Shown here in pieces: positions 1 to 8,239 of a stretch of 64,000 nt of DNA (positions are counted from its first letter, which is position 1; the number at the start of each line of letters is the position of its first letter). The translations under genes were made by a program, and so were the position numbers. The stretch is from JAXGQD01 sp040766665. Lineage in GTDB: Bacteria; Bacillota; Clostridia; Saccharofermentanales; Fastidiosipilaceae. The stretch is taken from positions 186,001 through 250,000 of the forward strand of contig JAXGQD010000003.1 in NCBI GenBank assembly GCA_040766665.1, read 5' to 3'. The notes under the pieces were generated by a model. It was not told the origin of the DNA, made no database searches, and worked only from the letters and a program-made list of their open reading frames with translations.

Positions 1-822
1 CTCTGGCAGAGCGAGGATGAAACCGGTTCAGACATGGGTCAAGTCACCAACATTCCTTTGGAAGATTGGGACGATTTTGACAGCTTCAAATGGCCCGACC
101 CGCATGCGGAAGGCCGTTTTGAAGGTTTGGAGGAAGCCCTGCAGGATGCAGAGTCGAAGAATCTCTATGTCCAATTAAACTCCCCGCAGTGTATTTTCGA
201 GCGCATGCACTTTTTGCGCGGCTTTGAGGATACGCTGATTGATTGCATGGTTGAGCCGGAGAACATTGCCAAACTGGCAAAAGTTTTGGCCGACTTCCAA
301 ATCGGCATCATCGAGCACGCCTATAAATTGGCACCGGGACGCATTCACTGCTACGACACCACAGACGACTGGGGTACTCAGACACAGTTAATGATGAATC
401 CGGACATCTTCCGTGAGATTTTTAAACCGGAATACAAACGTGTCATTGATAAAGCACACGAGTGCGAAATGGACGTGCGTTTCCATACCGACGGTAAAAT
501 CAACGATATCTTGGAAGACTTTATCGAACTGGGTATCGATATTCTGAACATTCATCAACCGCGTCTCGTGGGTATTGATGAAGTCAGCAAAGTGGCTCAG
601 GGCAAAATCTGCTTCGAAGCAGCCATTGACATCCAAGCAACCTTACCTACCGGTGACAAAGCGAAAATCGAAGAGGAAGCCAAAGAGCTCTGCGAAAAGT
701 GGGGTAGTCCACAAGGCGGCTTAATTGGTGTAGAATATGGTTATCTGGGAGCAATCGGAACAACGAAGGAATCCATGCTTTATGCGCTGGAGATGTTCCG
801 TAAGTATGGGACTTTTCGATAA
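1..822 (+). CDS. URO-D family corrinoid methyltransferase-like protein, 5'-truncated
   Basis: The reading frame is open from the first base of the window, so the N-terminus lies outside; 273 residues remain, ending at a TAA. The protein has the (beta/alpha)8 character of the uroporphyrinogen decarboxylase (URO-D) superfamily, which includes the MtaA/CmuA corrinoid methyltransferases. The C-terminal signature runs FHTDG, then ILNIHQPR, then a barrel strand ending in IQATLPTGD. The position that carries the zinc-binding HxC in MtaA reads HTD here, so the metal site is not canonical. It lies 23 bp upstream of a corrinoid-binding protein, its likely partner: one protein moves a methyl group to or from cobalt held by the other. 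The methyl donor cannot be read from the sequence. Heme synthesis is unlikely given this neighbourhood. Confidence 0.85.
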   Translation, partial: LWQSEDETGSDMGQVTNIPLEDWDDFDSFKWPDPHAEGRFEGLEEALQDAESKNLYVQLNSPQCIFERMHFLRGFEDTLIDCMVEPENIAKLAKVLADFQIGIIEHAYKLAPGRIHCYDTTDDWGTQTQLMMNPDIFREIFKPEYKRVIDKAHECEMDVRFHTDGKINDILEDFIELGIDILNIHQPRLVGIDEVSKVAQGKICFEAAIDIQATLPTGDKAKIEEEAKELCEKWGSPQGGLIGVEYGYLGAIGTTKESMLYALEMFRKYGTFR

Positions 823-845
823 AACATCATTGTAGGAGAAACTTT

Positions 846-1484
846 ATGAGCAAAGAAATCATCAACGAAATCTCAACCTTTATGACTAAAGGTAAAGTCA
901 AGAACGTCAAAGAACTGACGCAACAGGCTCTCGATGAGGGACTTACCGCGAAAGAAATCCTCGATGACGGCTTTTTGGCGACCATGAGCGTCATCGGCGA
1001 GAAGTTTAAAAACAATCAGGTCTTCGTGCCCGAAGTTTTAATTGCTGCTCGCGCCATGAACGCAGGTTTGGAAATTCTCAAACCGCAACTGGCTGCTGAA
1101 AACAACGAAGCCGCAGGCACCGTCGTACTGGGCACCGTCAAAGGCGACTTGCACGACATCGGTAAAAACCTAGTTAAAATCATGCTGGAAGGCAAAGGCA
1201 TCACGGTTGTTGACCTCGGCGTTGACGTACCGGCAGAAACCTTCATTGCCAAAGCGAAAGAAAATGATGCATCCATCATTTTGTGCTCGGCTCTTTTGAC
1301 CACCACCATGGTCGAAATGAAAGAAGTTGTTAAACTGCGCAAAGAAACAGGCGATTTGGACGCCAAAGTGAAAGTCATGGTCGGTGGCGCACCGATTACC
1401 CAAGCTTTCTGTGATGACATCGGTGCTGACCTCTATGCGCCGGATGCCGCATCCGCTGCTGAGCTGGCCTACGCCAATCTCTAA
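846..1484 (+). CDS. Corrinoid-binding methyltransferase subunit (MtaC/MtbC type)
   Basis: 212 residues, the usual length for small corrinoid proteins. Residues 1-85 form the helical cap domain. Residues 90-212 form the Rossmann-like B12 domain with the base-off motif DLHDIG at 101-106; His103 is the predicted lower axial cobalt ligand. The SALLTTT segment (148-154) and Gly-Gly at 180-181 match the loops that hold the nucleotide tail. A good ribosome-binding site (TAGGAGA) precedes the ATG. The protein should shuttle methyl groups between a substrate-specific methyltransferase and an acceptor, with the URO-D protein just upstream as one partner. A strong terminator follows, so the pair ends a transcription unit. 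The family is secure; the substrate is unknown. Confidence 0.93.
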   Translation: MSKEIINEISTFMTKGKVKNVKELTQQALDEGLTAKEILDDGFLATMSVIGEKFKNNQVFVPEVLIAARAMNAGLEILKPQLAAENNEAAGTVVLGTVKGDLHDIGKNLVKIMLEGKGITVVDLGVDVPAETFIAKAKENDASIILCSALLTTTMVEMKEVVKLRKETGDLDAKVKVMVGGAPITQAFCDDIGADLYAPDAASAAELAYANL

Positions 1485-1532
1485 GGGATTTAAGCTCCTA
1501 GCCGTTAGCTTCGAAAAAGCTTAACAAAAAAT

Positions 1533-1584
1533 GAAAGAAGCTGTCTCGCGACATCGATTTGATGCGCTGAGGCAGCTTTTTTGT
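1533..1584 (+). terminator. Rho-independent terminator of the URO-D/corrinoid unit
   Basis: AAGCTGTCTC pairs with GAGGCAGCTT around a loop of about 22 bases and runs into T6. It lies 49 bp after the corrinoid protein stop codon. Confidence 0.8.
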
Positions 1585-1597
1585 GTCGGTACGAGCG

Positions 1598-1668
1598 GGG
1601 CTGGGATTCGGGGGGGTCGGGGGGTTCTGGGGGATTCGGGGAATTTTGGGGGGCTCTGGGGAATTTTG
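1598..1668 (+). other. G-rich tract, possible G-quadruplex
   Basis: Directly after the terminator the top strand has about seven runs of four to seven G separated by short C/T/A spacers. No coding function is apparent. The tract leads into the 71-bp repeats. Confidence 0.5.
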
Positions 1669-1865
1669 GCCAATAGTTGCGGACATCCCAGACTTCGCTG
1701 GGACCACTGGAGAAATTGGCTATTTGTACTGAATTTTTGGCCAGTAATCACGGCCATCCCAGACTTCGCTGGGACCGCTGGAGAAACTGGCCATTTGCGC
1801 TGAATTTTAGGCCAATAGTTGCGGCCATCCCAGACTTCGCTGGGACCGCCGGAAATTTTGGACAA
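1661..1865. repeat. Three tandem copies of a 71-bp hairpin-bearing repeat
   Basis: The core CATCCCAGACTTCGCTGGGA starts at 1684, 1755 and 1826, an exact period of 71 bp. Each core contains the inverted repeat TCCCAG/CTGGGA around ACTTCG. Sequence between the cores is also conserved (GGAGAAA-TGGC and a GAATTTT-GGCCA-TA block), so this is a tandem array and not repeats with unique spacers. The third copy loses similarity after GACCGCCGG. Short ORFs across it on both strands look like by-products of the repeat. Together with the terminator and G-rich tract it fills the 444-bp gap between genes. Confidence 0.8.
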
Positions 1866-1928
1866 GCACCGGTGGGCTGGGCCAACATTTCCGCCCACCA
1901 CTAAAACACCACTATATCTAAATCACCA

Positions 1929-2498
1929 CTACTTCTTTTTCTTTTTGACTTTCCGGGGAACCGGTTTATTGAAATCTTCACGCATCTGCACGTACTGCTC
2001 GAGCTTCGTGGCCAAATCCTGACGAATCATCAATTTATCGGAGACAAAGCGGTTGATGTATTCGAGAATCTCTTGCGATTTGGCGATACTGAAATAGAGA
2101 TTGAAGCGCATCTTGCGCCCGTCTTCCACGGTAACCAGAATTTTTGCGCGCATGGACGGTTTTTCCGAGACTTCTACCCGCGTCACTTTTTCCCAAGGGA
2201 TGTAAAAGAAGATTTTTTCAAATCCCCTGTCTGAAAGCCCTCGTTTTATCGCGAACTGACCAAAAATCGCCAGATAGAAGAGCAGTGAGCGCACGACCGC
2301 TGTCATAGACATATTGACATCGACCGGATTAATCAGAATCAAAACCAGCATTATGAAAGCCGCATAGACATAGTCGTCACTGCCTTTGACTTTGATGAGG
2401 CGATTGCGCTTAAAAATAAGTACGGCAAAATAAATCAATAGCACACTCAAAAGCACAATCAAAATCCAATCGACAAATTCGGGTAAAACGAAGGGCAT
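1929..2498 (-). CDS. Hypothetical membrane protein with PH-like cytoplasmic region
   Basis: 189 residues. Three hydrophobic segments (about residues 10-28, 43-61 and 68-86) are followed by a soluble part rich in beta-strand patterns, where WEKVTRVEVSEKP and ILVTVEDGRKMRFNLYF recall the bacterial PH-like fold of small membrane proteins. The C-terminus is very basic (VPRKVKKKKK). No enzymatic motif is visible. It is transcribed alone, against the corrinoid genes on its left and in the same direction as the DeoR regulator on its right. I do not recognise a named family; the PH-like assignment rests on pattern only. Confidence 0.6.
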   Translation of the reverse strand: MPFVLPEFVDWILIVLLSVLLIYFAVLIFKRNRLIKVKGSDDYVYAAFIMLVLILINPVDVNMSMTAVVRSLLFYLAIFGQFAIKRGLSDRGFEKIFFYIPWEKVTRVEVSEKPSMRAKILVTVEDGRKMRFNLYFSIAKSQEILEYINRFVSDKLMIRQDLATKLEQYVQMREDFNKPVPRKVKKKKK

Positions 2499-2675
2499 AA
2501 GCGGAACCTCCCTGCCAGCGGTCAGGCCGCGGCTTGAAACAATCGTGGCTTACATTATACGCAATTTACAGCGCTGAGGCTCTTTATCTGAGTCAAAGAT
2601 TCAGCAAACTACATCAAAATCACAGCTTGTGTCAGAATCCGCTTTGAAAATTGCAAGAATATTAACGACAAGCAA

Positions 2676-3437
2676 TCAGATGCGAGCCTGTAAAATCTGT
2701 AAACCCGCCGCCTTCATGGCGTTAATCTCATCCACGGGGGCTTTTGTATCCGTGATTAAGCGGTGAATGTTGCCGATTGAGCCATAGCGAAAGCTGTGAC
2801 TGACACCGAATTTGGAGAAGTCTGCCAAAATCGTACGTTCCTCAGCTTGACGTAGCATTAGTTCGTTGATCGTTGCCTCCTGCATCAGTGCGGTCGTAAT
2901 GCCATGTTCCATGCTGATGCCGGTACAACCTAGAAAGCACTTTTTCGTCTTAATCTGCTTAAGACTGCTGACAGCGAGGTCGCCAACCAGGGAACCTTTT
3001 GGTGCGCGCAATTCACCTCCGATGAGCATCAGAATGATGTCCGGATTGGGCTCCAAATTCATAGCAGAAGCGTTATTGGTGATGATGGTGACGTTCTTGG
3101 CCCGGATATAGTCAATCATGAGCAGGGCAGTGGAACTAGTGTTGAGAAAAATGGTATCACCGTTTCGCACTTGCTGCGCGGCTAGTTTTGCTATCGCACG
3201 CTTATGCAGGATAAATTTGGAGCTGAATTCGTTGCTCGCGGGATCCAAGAGGGTGACGCTGCCGTAGCGGCGGCTGATGAGCTTTTGCCGTTCAAAAGTA
3301 TGTAAGTCGCGCCGCATGGTTAAGGGAGAGACCTCAAATTGTTCCGCCAACTCGCTCACGGAAACCGTCGTTTTTTCTTCCAGCACGGCGAGGATTTTTT
3401 TGCGTCTCTCATAAATGGCTTGATTGCTGTTTTTCAT
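2676..3437 (-). CDS. DeoR-family transcriptional regulator
   Basis: 253 residues from the ATG at 3437, chosen because AGGAG lies eight bases upstream; the frame is open 30 codons further but without a ribosome site. N-terminal winged helix: VSVSELAEQF (turn and support) then VSPLTMRRDL (recognition helix), the DeoR signature. The rest is the DeoRC sugar-phosphate sensor domain, with NGDTIFLNTSSTAL as the phosphate-binding strand-loop and a GITTALMQEATINE segment later. It is divergent from the URO-D/thioredoxin operon across a 236-bp region with a sigma-A -10 element and a perfect 9-bp inverted repeat, so it probably controls that operon. Effectors in this family are usually phosphorylated sugars; the ligand here is unknown. 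Confidence 0.88.
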   Translation of the reverse strand: MKNSNQAIYERRKKILAVLEEKTTVSVSELAEQFEVSPLTMRRDLHTFERQKLISRRYGSVTLLDPASNEFSSKFILHKRAIAKLAAQQVRNGDTIFLNTSSTALLMIDYIRAKNVTIITNNASAMNLEPNPDIILMLIGGELRAPKGSLVGDLAVSSLKQIKTKKCFLGCTGISMEHGITTALMQEATINELMLRQAEERTILADFSKFGVSHSFRYGSIGNIHRLITDTKAPVDEINAMKAAGLQILQARI

Positions 3438-3576
3438 TGTCGCGCTTCTCCTGAAAATGGCAAAATAAGGTCTATTTAGCATACCCGAGCCTGCCCATCT
3501 TTGCACTCGTTTTCTATAGCAGAGCAAAATACTAGGAAATGGGCGTTTTTCGCTATCATTTACTTAATACTTCAAT

Positions 3577-3621
3577 TATAATATCTGTACATATGTTGTT
3601 GTGGTGAAATTGCCACAACAA
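3577..3621 (+). promoter_or_regulatory. -10 box and palindromic operator of the corrinoid operon
   Basis: TATAAT at 3577-3582 is followed at 3596-3621 by a perfect inverted repeat, TTGTTGTGG, eight bases, CCACAACAA. It sits about where transcription would begin, 53 bp before the ATG at 3674, between that gene and the divergent DeoR regulator. No clear -35 box was found. That the DeoR protein binds here is an inference. Confidence 0.55.
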
Positions 3622-3673
3622 TCACCATCGCTTCCATGTAAGACAATACAATTAAACAATAGAGAGGTGTTTT

Positions 3674-5029
3674 ATGGAAAATCGTACAATTTTGGAGAAT
3701 GTTCTCAAGCATCAAGCAACTGACAGGGTCCCTTGGGTGCCTTTTGCCGGTGTACATGCCGGAAAACTGAAAGGTCATAATGCTCAAGAAGTTTTAACGG
3801 ACGGAGATAAACTCTTTGAGTCTCTCATGGAAGTGAATCGTCTCTACAAACCACAAGGCATGCCTGTGGTCTTTGACTTGCAAGTTGAAGCCGAAATTTT
3901 GGGCTGTGAGTTGGTTTGGGGTGTTGAAGCACCTCCTTCGGTCAAAACCCATCCTCTGGAAGATGAAGCCGTCGTACCTTGCGACTGCACCATCCCCACT
4001 GAAAATGACGGTCGTATCCCCATGATTGTCGATGTCATGAAACGCGTCAAAGCAGAGATTGGCAACGAAGTCATGCTATACGGTCTAATTTGCGGACCTT
4101 TCACCTTGGCAGCGCATCTGCGCGGCAATGATATTTTCATGGACATGTATGACGATGACGAGTATGTGCATAATCTGCTCGGCTTTTGCCTGCGTGTGGC
4201 TGAAAAAATGGCGCAAATCTACATCGATGCCGGCATGGATATCATCGCCGTGGTCGACCCGCTGATTTCACAGATTTCACAGGATCACTTTGAAGAATTC
4301 ATGTCCGGACCTTTTAAAGAGCTCTTTGATATTATCCGGGCAAAAGGCGCCTACTCCTCTTTCTTCGTCTGCGGCGACGCGACCAGAAACATTGAGCCGA
4401 TGTGCCAAACCGGTCCCGACTCCATCTCCATCGACGAAAACGTCAACCTGATGGCAGCCAAAGAAATCACCGATCGCTACAACATTGCCATCGGCGGTAA
4501 CATTCCTCTGACCACAACCATGCTGCACGGGACCCAACAAGACAACATGAAATTCGTCGTCGACACGCTGGATGCGATGCCAGACAAGAAAAACTTCATT
4601 CTGGCTCCCGGCTGTGACATGCCCTATGCGGTACCCATTGAGAATACCATCGCAGTTGGCATGGCTATCGCAGATCCCGATCAGGCACGCCAAATGCTGG
4701 AGAATTACACGGTTGTCGAAGAAGACATAGAAGTCGAGTTGCCGGACTACGAAAATCTCAGCAAACCCCTGGTTGAAGTTTTCACGCTTGACTCCGCGAC
4801 CTGTGCGGCTTGTACCTATATGATGGGTGCAGCAGATGAAGCAAAAGCCTATTTCGGTGACAAAATCGACATGGTGGAGTACAAATACACCATCAAAGAG
4901 AACATCGCCCGTTGTAAAAAAATGGGTGTTATGAACCTGCCCTCCATGTATATCAACGGCGAACTGAAGTTCCGTTCCATCGTGCCCAGCAAAGAAGAAC
5001 TGAACAAAGCCATCGAGGAGAAACTGTAA
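3674..5029 (+). CDS. URO-D family methyltransferase fused to a C-terminal thioredoxin-like domain
   Basis: 451 residues after the ribosome site AGAGAGGTG. Residues 1-350 are a URO-D barrel of the corrinoid methyltransferase type: it opens with the NVLKHQATDRVPWVPF block typical of this branch and has FFVCGDATR and a later Cys where MtaA enzymes bind zinc. Residues 365-451 form a separate thioredoxin-like domain with a CAAC motif at 377-380 and a cis-proline loop in NLPSMYING. Typical URO-D proteins are 340-380 residues and lack this module. It is followed after 3 bp by a CobW GTPase, so the two are translationally coupled. The thioredoxin part may keep the metal or corrinoid site reduced or accept a substrate thiol; this is an inference. 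The family is certain, the substrate is not. Confidence 0.88.
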   Translation: MENRTILENVLKHQATDRVPWVPFAGVHAGKLKGHNAQEVLTDGDKLFESLMEVNRLYKPQGMPVVFDLQVEAEILGCELVWGVEAPPSVKTHPLEDEAVVPCDCTIPTENDGRIPMIVDVMKRVKAEIGNEVMLYGLICGPFTLAAHLRGNDIFMDMYDDDEYVHNLLGFCLRVAEKMAQIYIDAGMDIIAVVDPLISQISQDHFEEFMSGPFKELFDIIRAKGAYSSFFVCGDATRNIEPMCQTGPDSISIDENVNLMAAKEITDRYNIAIGGNIPLTTTMLHGTQQDNMKFVVDTLDAMPDKKNFILAPGCDMPYAVPIENTIAVGMAIADPDQARQMLENYTVVEEDIEVELPDYENLSKPLVEVFTLDSATCAACTYMMGAADEAKAYFGDKIDMVEYKYTIKENIARCKKMGVMNLPSMYINGELKFRSIVPSKEELNKAIEEKL

Positions 5030-5032
5030 AAA

Positions 5033-5977
5033 ATGGCAAAAAAAAGCGTCTACCTGCTGACCGGCTTTCTCGGATCGGGTAAAACCAGTCTACTGAAAGA
5101 ATTGTTGAAAATTTTCCCACCGCGCAAGGTGGCGATTGTGGTTAACGAGTTCGGTAAAGCAGGGGTAGACGGTACGCTCTTGTCCGATGCGGGCTACGAA
5201 GTGACGGAAATCGACAACGGCTCGATTTTCTGTTCCTGTCAATTGCCCGCCTTCGAGCGCGCTTTAGCCCATCTTCAGGATTTGGAAATTGACGCGATCG
5301 TGGTGGAGGCTTCTGGCTTATCCGACCCGACGCACGTCAAACGCATCCTGGAAATGCCTGATTTCCGTGACAAACTGGCTTATGCCGGTACGATTTGTTT
5401 AGTGGACGCGAAACGCTTTCACAAGTATGTCAGTACGGCCTTGGTCAGTGAGAAACAGGTCATGATCAGTGACAGCTTTGTGATTAACAAAGCGGATTTG
5501 GTCTCGGATGAAGAGCTACAGGTCGCGGTGGATAAGTTGCTCAGCCTACGCCCCGATGCGGACTATCGCATCACTAGTTTCGGGCGCATTGATCGCGATA
5601 TTTTCGACCGCCTGGACGAAGCACTGGCGAAGCGTGAGGACGAACCAAGTGAAGAAAAAGCCTTTGTAGCGCCGCGCAAAGACCTGAGCCTGCGTAAGCT
5701 GGCTTTGAAGATTGACGGCAGTCAGACAAAGGCGGATTTGGAAAGTCTGTTGGAGGATTTTGCCCATCAGACCTTCCGCATTAAAGGTTTTGTGCAACTG
5801 GCTGACGGTGGCTGGCTGGTCGACTCGGTCGGTGAGCTGCTTAATATCGAGCCCTATCCGGAAGCCGGGAACGAGAATGTGCTTAATATTCTCTATAACT
5901 CCAGCCTCTCTGCAAAGGATGCCGTGCAAAAAGCCATAGCCAATGCAAGCGCATTTCAAAATGCCTTGCTTGCTTAA
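5033..5977 (+). CDS. CobW/COG0523 G3E-family GTPase, putative metallochaperone
   Basis: 314 residues. Walker A GFLGSGKT at 11-18, the EASGLSDP block at 92-99 and the NKAD guanine-specificity motif at 152-155 define the G3E family. The metal-binding loop normally reads CxCC; here it is CSC (Cys67, Cys69) with Gln in the last position, so one ligand is missing or replaced. The C-terminal domain (about 215-300) is the CobW C-terminal fold. The start is set by GAGGAG inside the preceding gene; the gap is 3 bp. Family members deliver zinc, cobalt or corrinoid cofactors. Lying between a URO-D methyltransferase and a corrinoid activator, it probably services the metal or corrinoid of this system. 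A terminator follows directly. Confidence 0.88.
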   Translation: MAKKSVYLLTGFLGSGKTSLLKELLKIFPPRKVAIVVNEFGKAGVDGTLLSDAGYEVTEIDNGSIFCSCQLPAFERALAHLQDLEIDAIVVEASGLSDPTHVKRILEMPDFRDKLAYAGTICLVDAKRFHKYVSTALVSEKQVMISDSFVINKADLVSDEELQVAVDKLLSLRPDADYRITSFGRIDRDIFDRLDEALAKREDEPSEEKAFVAPRKDLSLRKLALKIDGSQTKADLESLLEDFAHQTFRIKGFVQLADGGWLVDSVGELLNIEPYPEAGNENVLNILYNSSLSAKDAVQKAIANASAFQNALLA

Positions 5978-5995
5978 TTGAATTATCAGCAATGA

Positions 5996-6031
5996 GAAAA
6001 GGCGCAGCCCGCAGGGGCAGGCGCCTTTTTT
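5996..6031 (+). terminator. Rho-independent terminator after the CobW gene
   Basis: AAAAGGCGC pairs with GCGCCTTTT around a GC-rich loop and runs into T6. The next gene begins 35 bp later with its own ribosome site, so part of the transcripts may stop here. Confidence 0.75.
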
Positions 6032-6065
6032 CAAAAAAATCAGCTTTTTAGAATGAGGTGGCCGT

Positions 6066-7682
6066 ATGTCCCAAGAACTTAGCGTCAAAATCAAGCGCGG
6101 TGAGCAGTCGTACGACGTAAAAGGCGTGCCGGGCGAAAACCTGAAAGACTTTTTACAAACGCATGTGCCTCTGCCCAGTCCTTGCGGCGGTGCCGGTCGC
6201 TGTGGCAAATGCCGCGTCATTATTCAGGGCGAGAATGTGCCGATTTCCAAAAATGAGCAGGACTATTTCAGTGAGCAGGAGTTAAAAGAAGGTTTCCGCC
6301 TCTCCTGTAAGCAGACGCTCAGCAGCGATTTATCGGTTATCGTGCCTTATTACCCGGAAAAAATGCAGGCTGCCGTGGACAGTGCTTTCCATATTGATGT
6401 GGAGAAGGCGGGGGTTTCGCGTAAGCAGCCCCTTGGTATCGCGGTCGATATCGGAACAACAACGGTGGCGGTTTATCTTTATGATTTACTGAGCGGCAAA
6501 CAATTGGGGCAATTGTCCAGCATGAATGCCCAGAAACGCTACGGCGCGGATGTCATCAGCCGTATTCAATACAGCATGGAAAACGAAAACGGTACAGCTG
6601 TTTTAATGAAGAGCATCGATACACAACTGAATAGCCTCATCGGTGAATTGCTCAGTGCTTACGGGCGTTCAAAGACGGAGTTGGCGGAAGTCTGTATTGC
6701 GGCTAACACCACGATGTTGCATCTCTTGGTGGGTGCGGAAACCAAAGGCATTGCCCTAGCACCTTTTACACCGGTCTTTATTGAAAGTAAGGATATCGTT
6801 CCGGCGGATTTGGGTTTGGACTTTGAAGGGAATGTGCATCTTTTGCCCTCTATCTCTGCTTATGTCGGAGCCGACATCACGGCTGGCATTATCGCCAGTC
6901 ATTTGGACAAGGCGGAAAAGCCCTGTTTGCTCATTGATATCGGCACAAACGGCGAGATGGTACTGGGCGGCAAGGACGGGCTCTTGGCTTGTTCGACCGC
7001 GGCAGGCCCCGCTTTTGAAGGCGCCTGTATTTTTGACGGAATCGGCGGTGTGGCCGGTGCCATTTCTGATGTGGACTTGAGCAAAGATCCGCCCTATCGC
7101 ACCATCGGTGGGGAAAAAGCCGTCGGTATTTGCGGTTCCGGTGTTTTGGATTGTTTTGCCCAGCTCTACCTGCATGGTGTGGTGGACGAGACCGGGCGCA
7201 TGATGGACCCGGACGAAATTGAAAACGAAGCCCTGGCACAAAGGGTGATTGAACACGATGACGGTGGTCTGGCTTTCGTGCTGGTGGAAGCGGATGATAA
7301 AGGCCAGAATCGTATCGTCTTTACGGCAAAAGACGTGCGCGAGGTCCAACTTGCCAAAGCCGCGCTGCGTGGCGGCATGGAGACTTTGCTGCACGGCAGC
7401 AAGCTGAGCTACGACGATATCGACACGCTCTATCTGGCCGGCGGTTTCGGCAGTTTCCTGGATGTGAAGAGCGCAATGGTGGCGGGTCTTTTGCCACAGG
7501 AAATGGAAGGACGTATAGTCAGTATCGGCAACTCTTCCGGTCGCGGTGCCGCTTTAGTCTTACTGCAGGACGAGACGCGTGCTCGTGCTGACCGTATCGC
7601 AGCGGATTGTGATTATATTGAATTATCGAACAGTGCTATATTTATGAACTTTTATGTAGAAGCAATGGGGTATCCGGAATGA
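6066..7682 (+). CDS. RACo-type corrinoid activation protein (2Fe-2S plus ASKHA ATPase, DUF4445)
   Basis: 538 residues. An N-terminal plant-type [2Fe-2S] domain (about 1-90) has Cys40, Cys46, Cys49 and Cys81 in the pattern C-x5-C-x2-C...C. A linker follows, then an ASKHA nucleotide-binding fold with DIGTTT at 128-133 and a second DIGTNGEM motif, ending with LYLAGGFGSFLD. This is the layout of RACo, RamA-like and related activators, which use ATP to reduce inactive Co(II) corrinoid back to Co(I). The ribosome site is GAGGTG. The stop overlaps the next start by 4 bp (ATGA), so the two are coupled. Its presence makes the corrinoid reading of the region firm: repeated methyl transfer needs a repair reductase. 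Confidence 0.92.
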   Translation: MSQELSVKIKRGEQSYDVKGVPGENLKDFLQTHVPLPSPCGGAGRCGKCRVIIQGENVPISKNEQDYFSEQELKEGFRLSCKQTLSSDLSVIVPYYPEKMQAAVDSAFHIDVEKAGVSRKQPLGIAVDIGTTTVAVYLYDLLSGKQLGQLSSMNAQKRYGADVISRIQYSMENENGTAVLMKSIDTQLNSLIGELLSAYGRSKTELAEVCIAANTTMLHLLVGAETKGIALAPFTPVFIESKDIVPADLGLDFEGNVHLLPSISAYVGADITAGIIASHLDKAEKPCLLIDIGTNGEMVLGGKDGLLACSTAAGPAFEGACIFDGIGGVAGAISDVDLSKDPPYRTIGGEKAVGICGSGVLDCFAQLYLHGVVDETGRMMDPDEIENEALAQRVIEHDDGGLAFVLVEADDKGQNRIVFTAKDVREVQLAKAALRGGMETLLHGSKLSYDDIDTLYLAGGFGSFLDVKSAMVAGLLPQEMEGRIVSIGNSSGRGAALVLLQDETRARADRIAADCDYIELSNSAIFMNFYVEAMGYPE

Positions 7683-8239
7683 AATTAGCTGAATCTATAA
7701 AACCCTTAGCGGATGAAATTTTAGCCAAAGCGGAAAGCTTGGGCATCAATGGCCATGGTTATTTTGAGCCTGCCAGCATTCCTTTGCGTGATGACGTGTT
7801 GGGCATGTGCGAGCAAAACGTCTGCGGTCGCTACAACAAAACCTGGACCTGCCCGCCTGCGAACGGCAGTCTTGAATCTTGGCGTGAAAAAATGCCTGCC
7901 TATCGTGGCGGCATGGTCTTACAGCGGATTTGTCAGTTGGAAGATCCCTTCGATTTTGAAGGGATGATGGCCGGCGAAGAAGTCGCCAAAAATGCGTTCA
8001 CGGAGTTGCAGCGTAGCTTCGGCGCGAAAAATGACGAGCTACTTTTCCTCTCGGTAGGCGGTTGTACATTGTGTGAGACCTGCACCTATCCTGATGCACC
8101 CTGTCGTTTACCTGATTTGGCCGTGCCCTCGGTTGAGTCCATCGGCATTTTGGTCAGTGAGCTTTGCACCTTGTCTGGAATTCCGTACTACAACGGCGAG
8201 GGGACGATTACCTATACTGGCTGTGTGCTGCTGAAGTAA
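7679..8239 (+). CDS. DUF2284 cysteine-rich metal-binding protein
   Basis: 186 residues with ten cysteines: Cys44 and Cys49 (CEQNVC), CPP at 58, one near 82, the GGCTLCETC cluster with PDAPC, LC shortly before the end and YTGC at the C-terminus. This spacing is typical of DUF2284 proteins, predicted to bind a metal or iron-sulfur cluster. It overlaps the activator gene by 4 bp. DUF2284 genes are often found beside corrinoid methyltransferase genes, so an accessory role in cofactor handling or electron supply is likely but unproven. The biochemical role is unknown. Confidence 0.82.
   Translation: MKLAESIKPLADEILAKAESLGINGHGYFEPASIPLRDDVLGMCEQNVCGRYNKTWTCPPANGSLESWREKMPAYRGGMVLQRICQLEDPFDFEGMMAGEEVAKNAFTELQRSFGAKNDELLFLSVGGCTLCETCTYPDAPCRLPDLAVPSVESIGILVSELCTLSGIPYYNGEGTITYTGCVLLK

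Noticed and set aside
1661..1865. CRISPR array
   Set aside because: The three units are conserved through the whole 71-bp period, so there are no unique spacers, and no cas gene is in the window.
1531..1904. Small proteins encoded across the 71-bp repeats
   Set aside because: Frames are open on both strands because of the repeat; no ribosome site and no protein-like composition.
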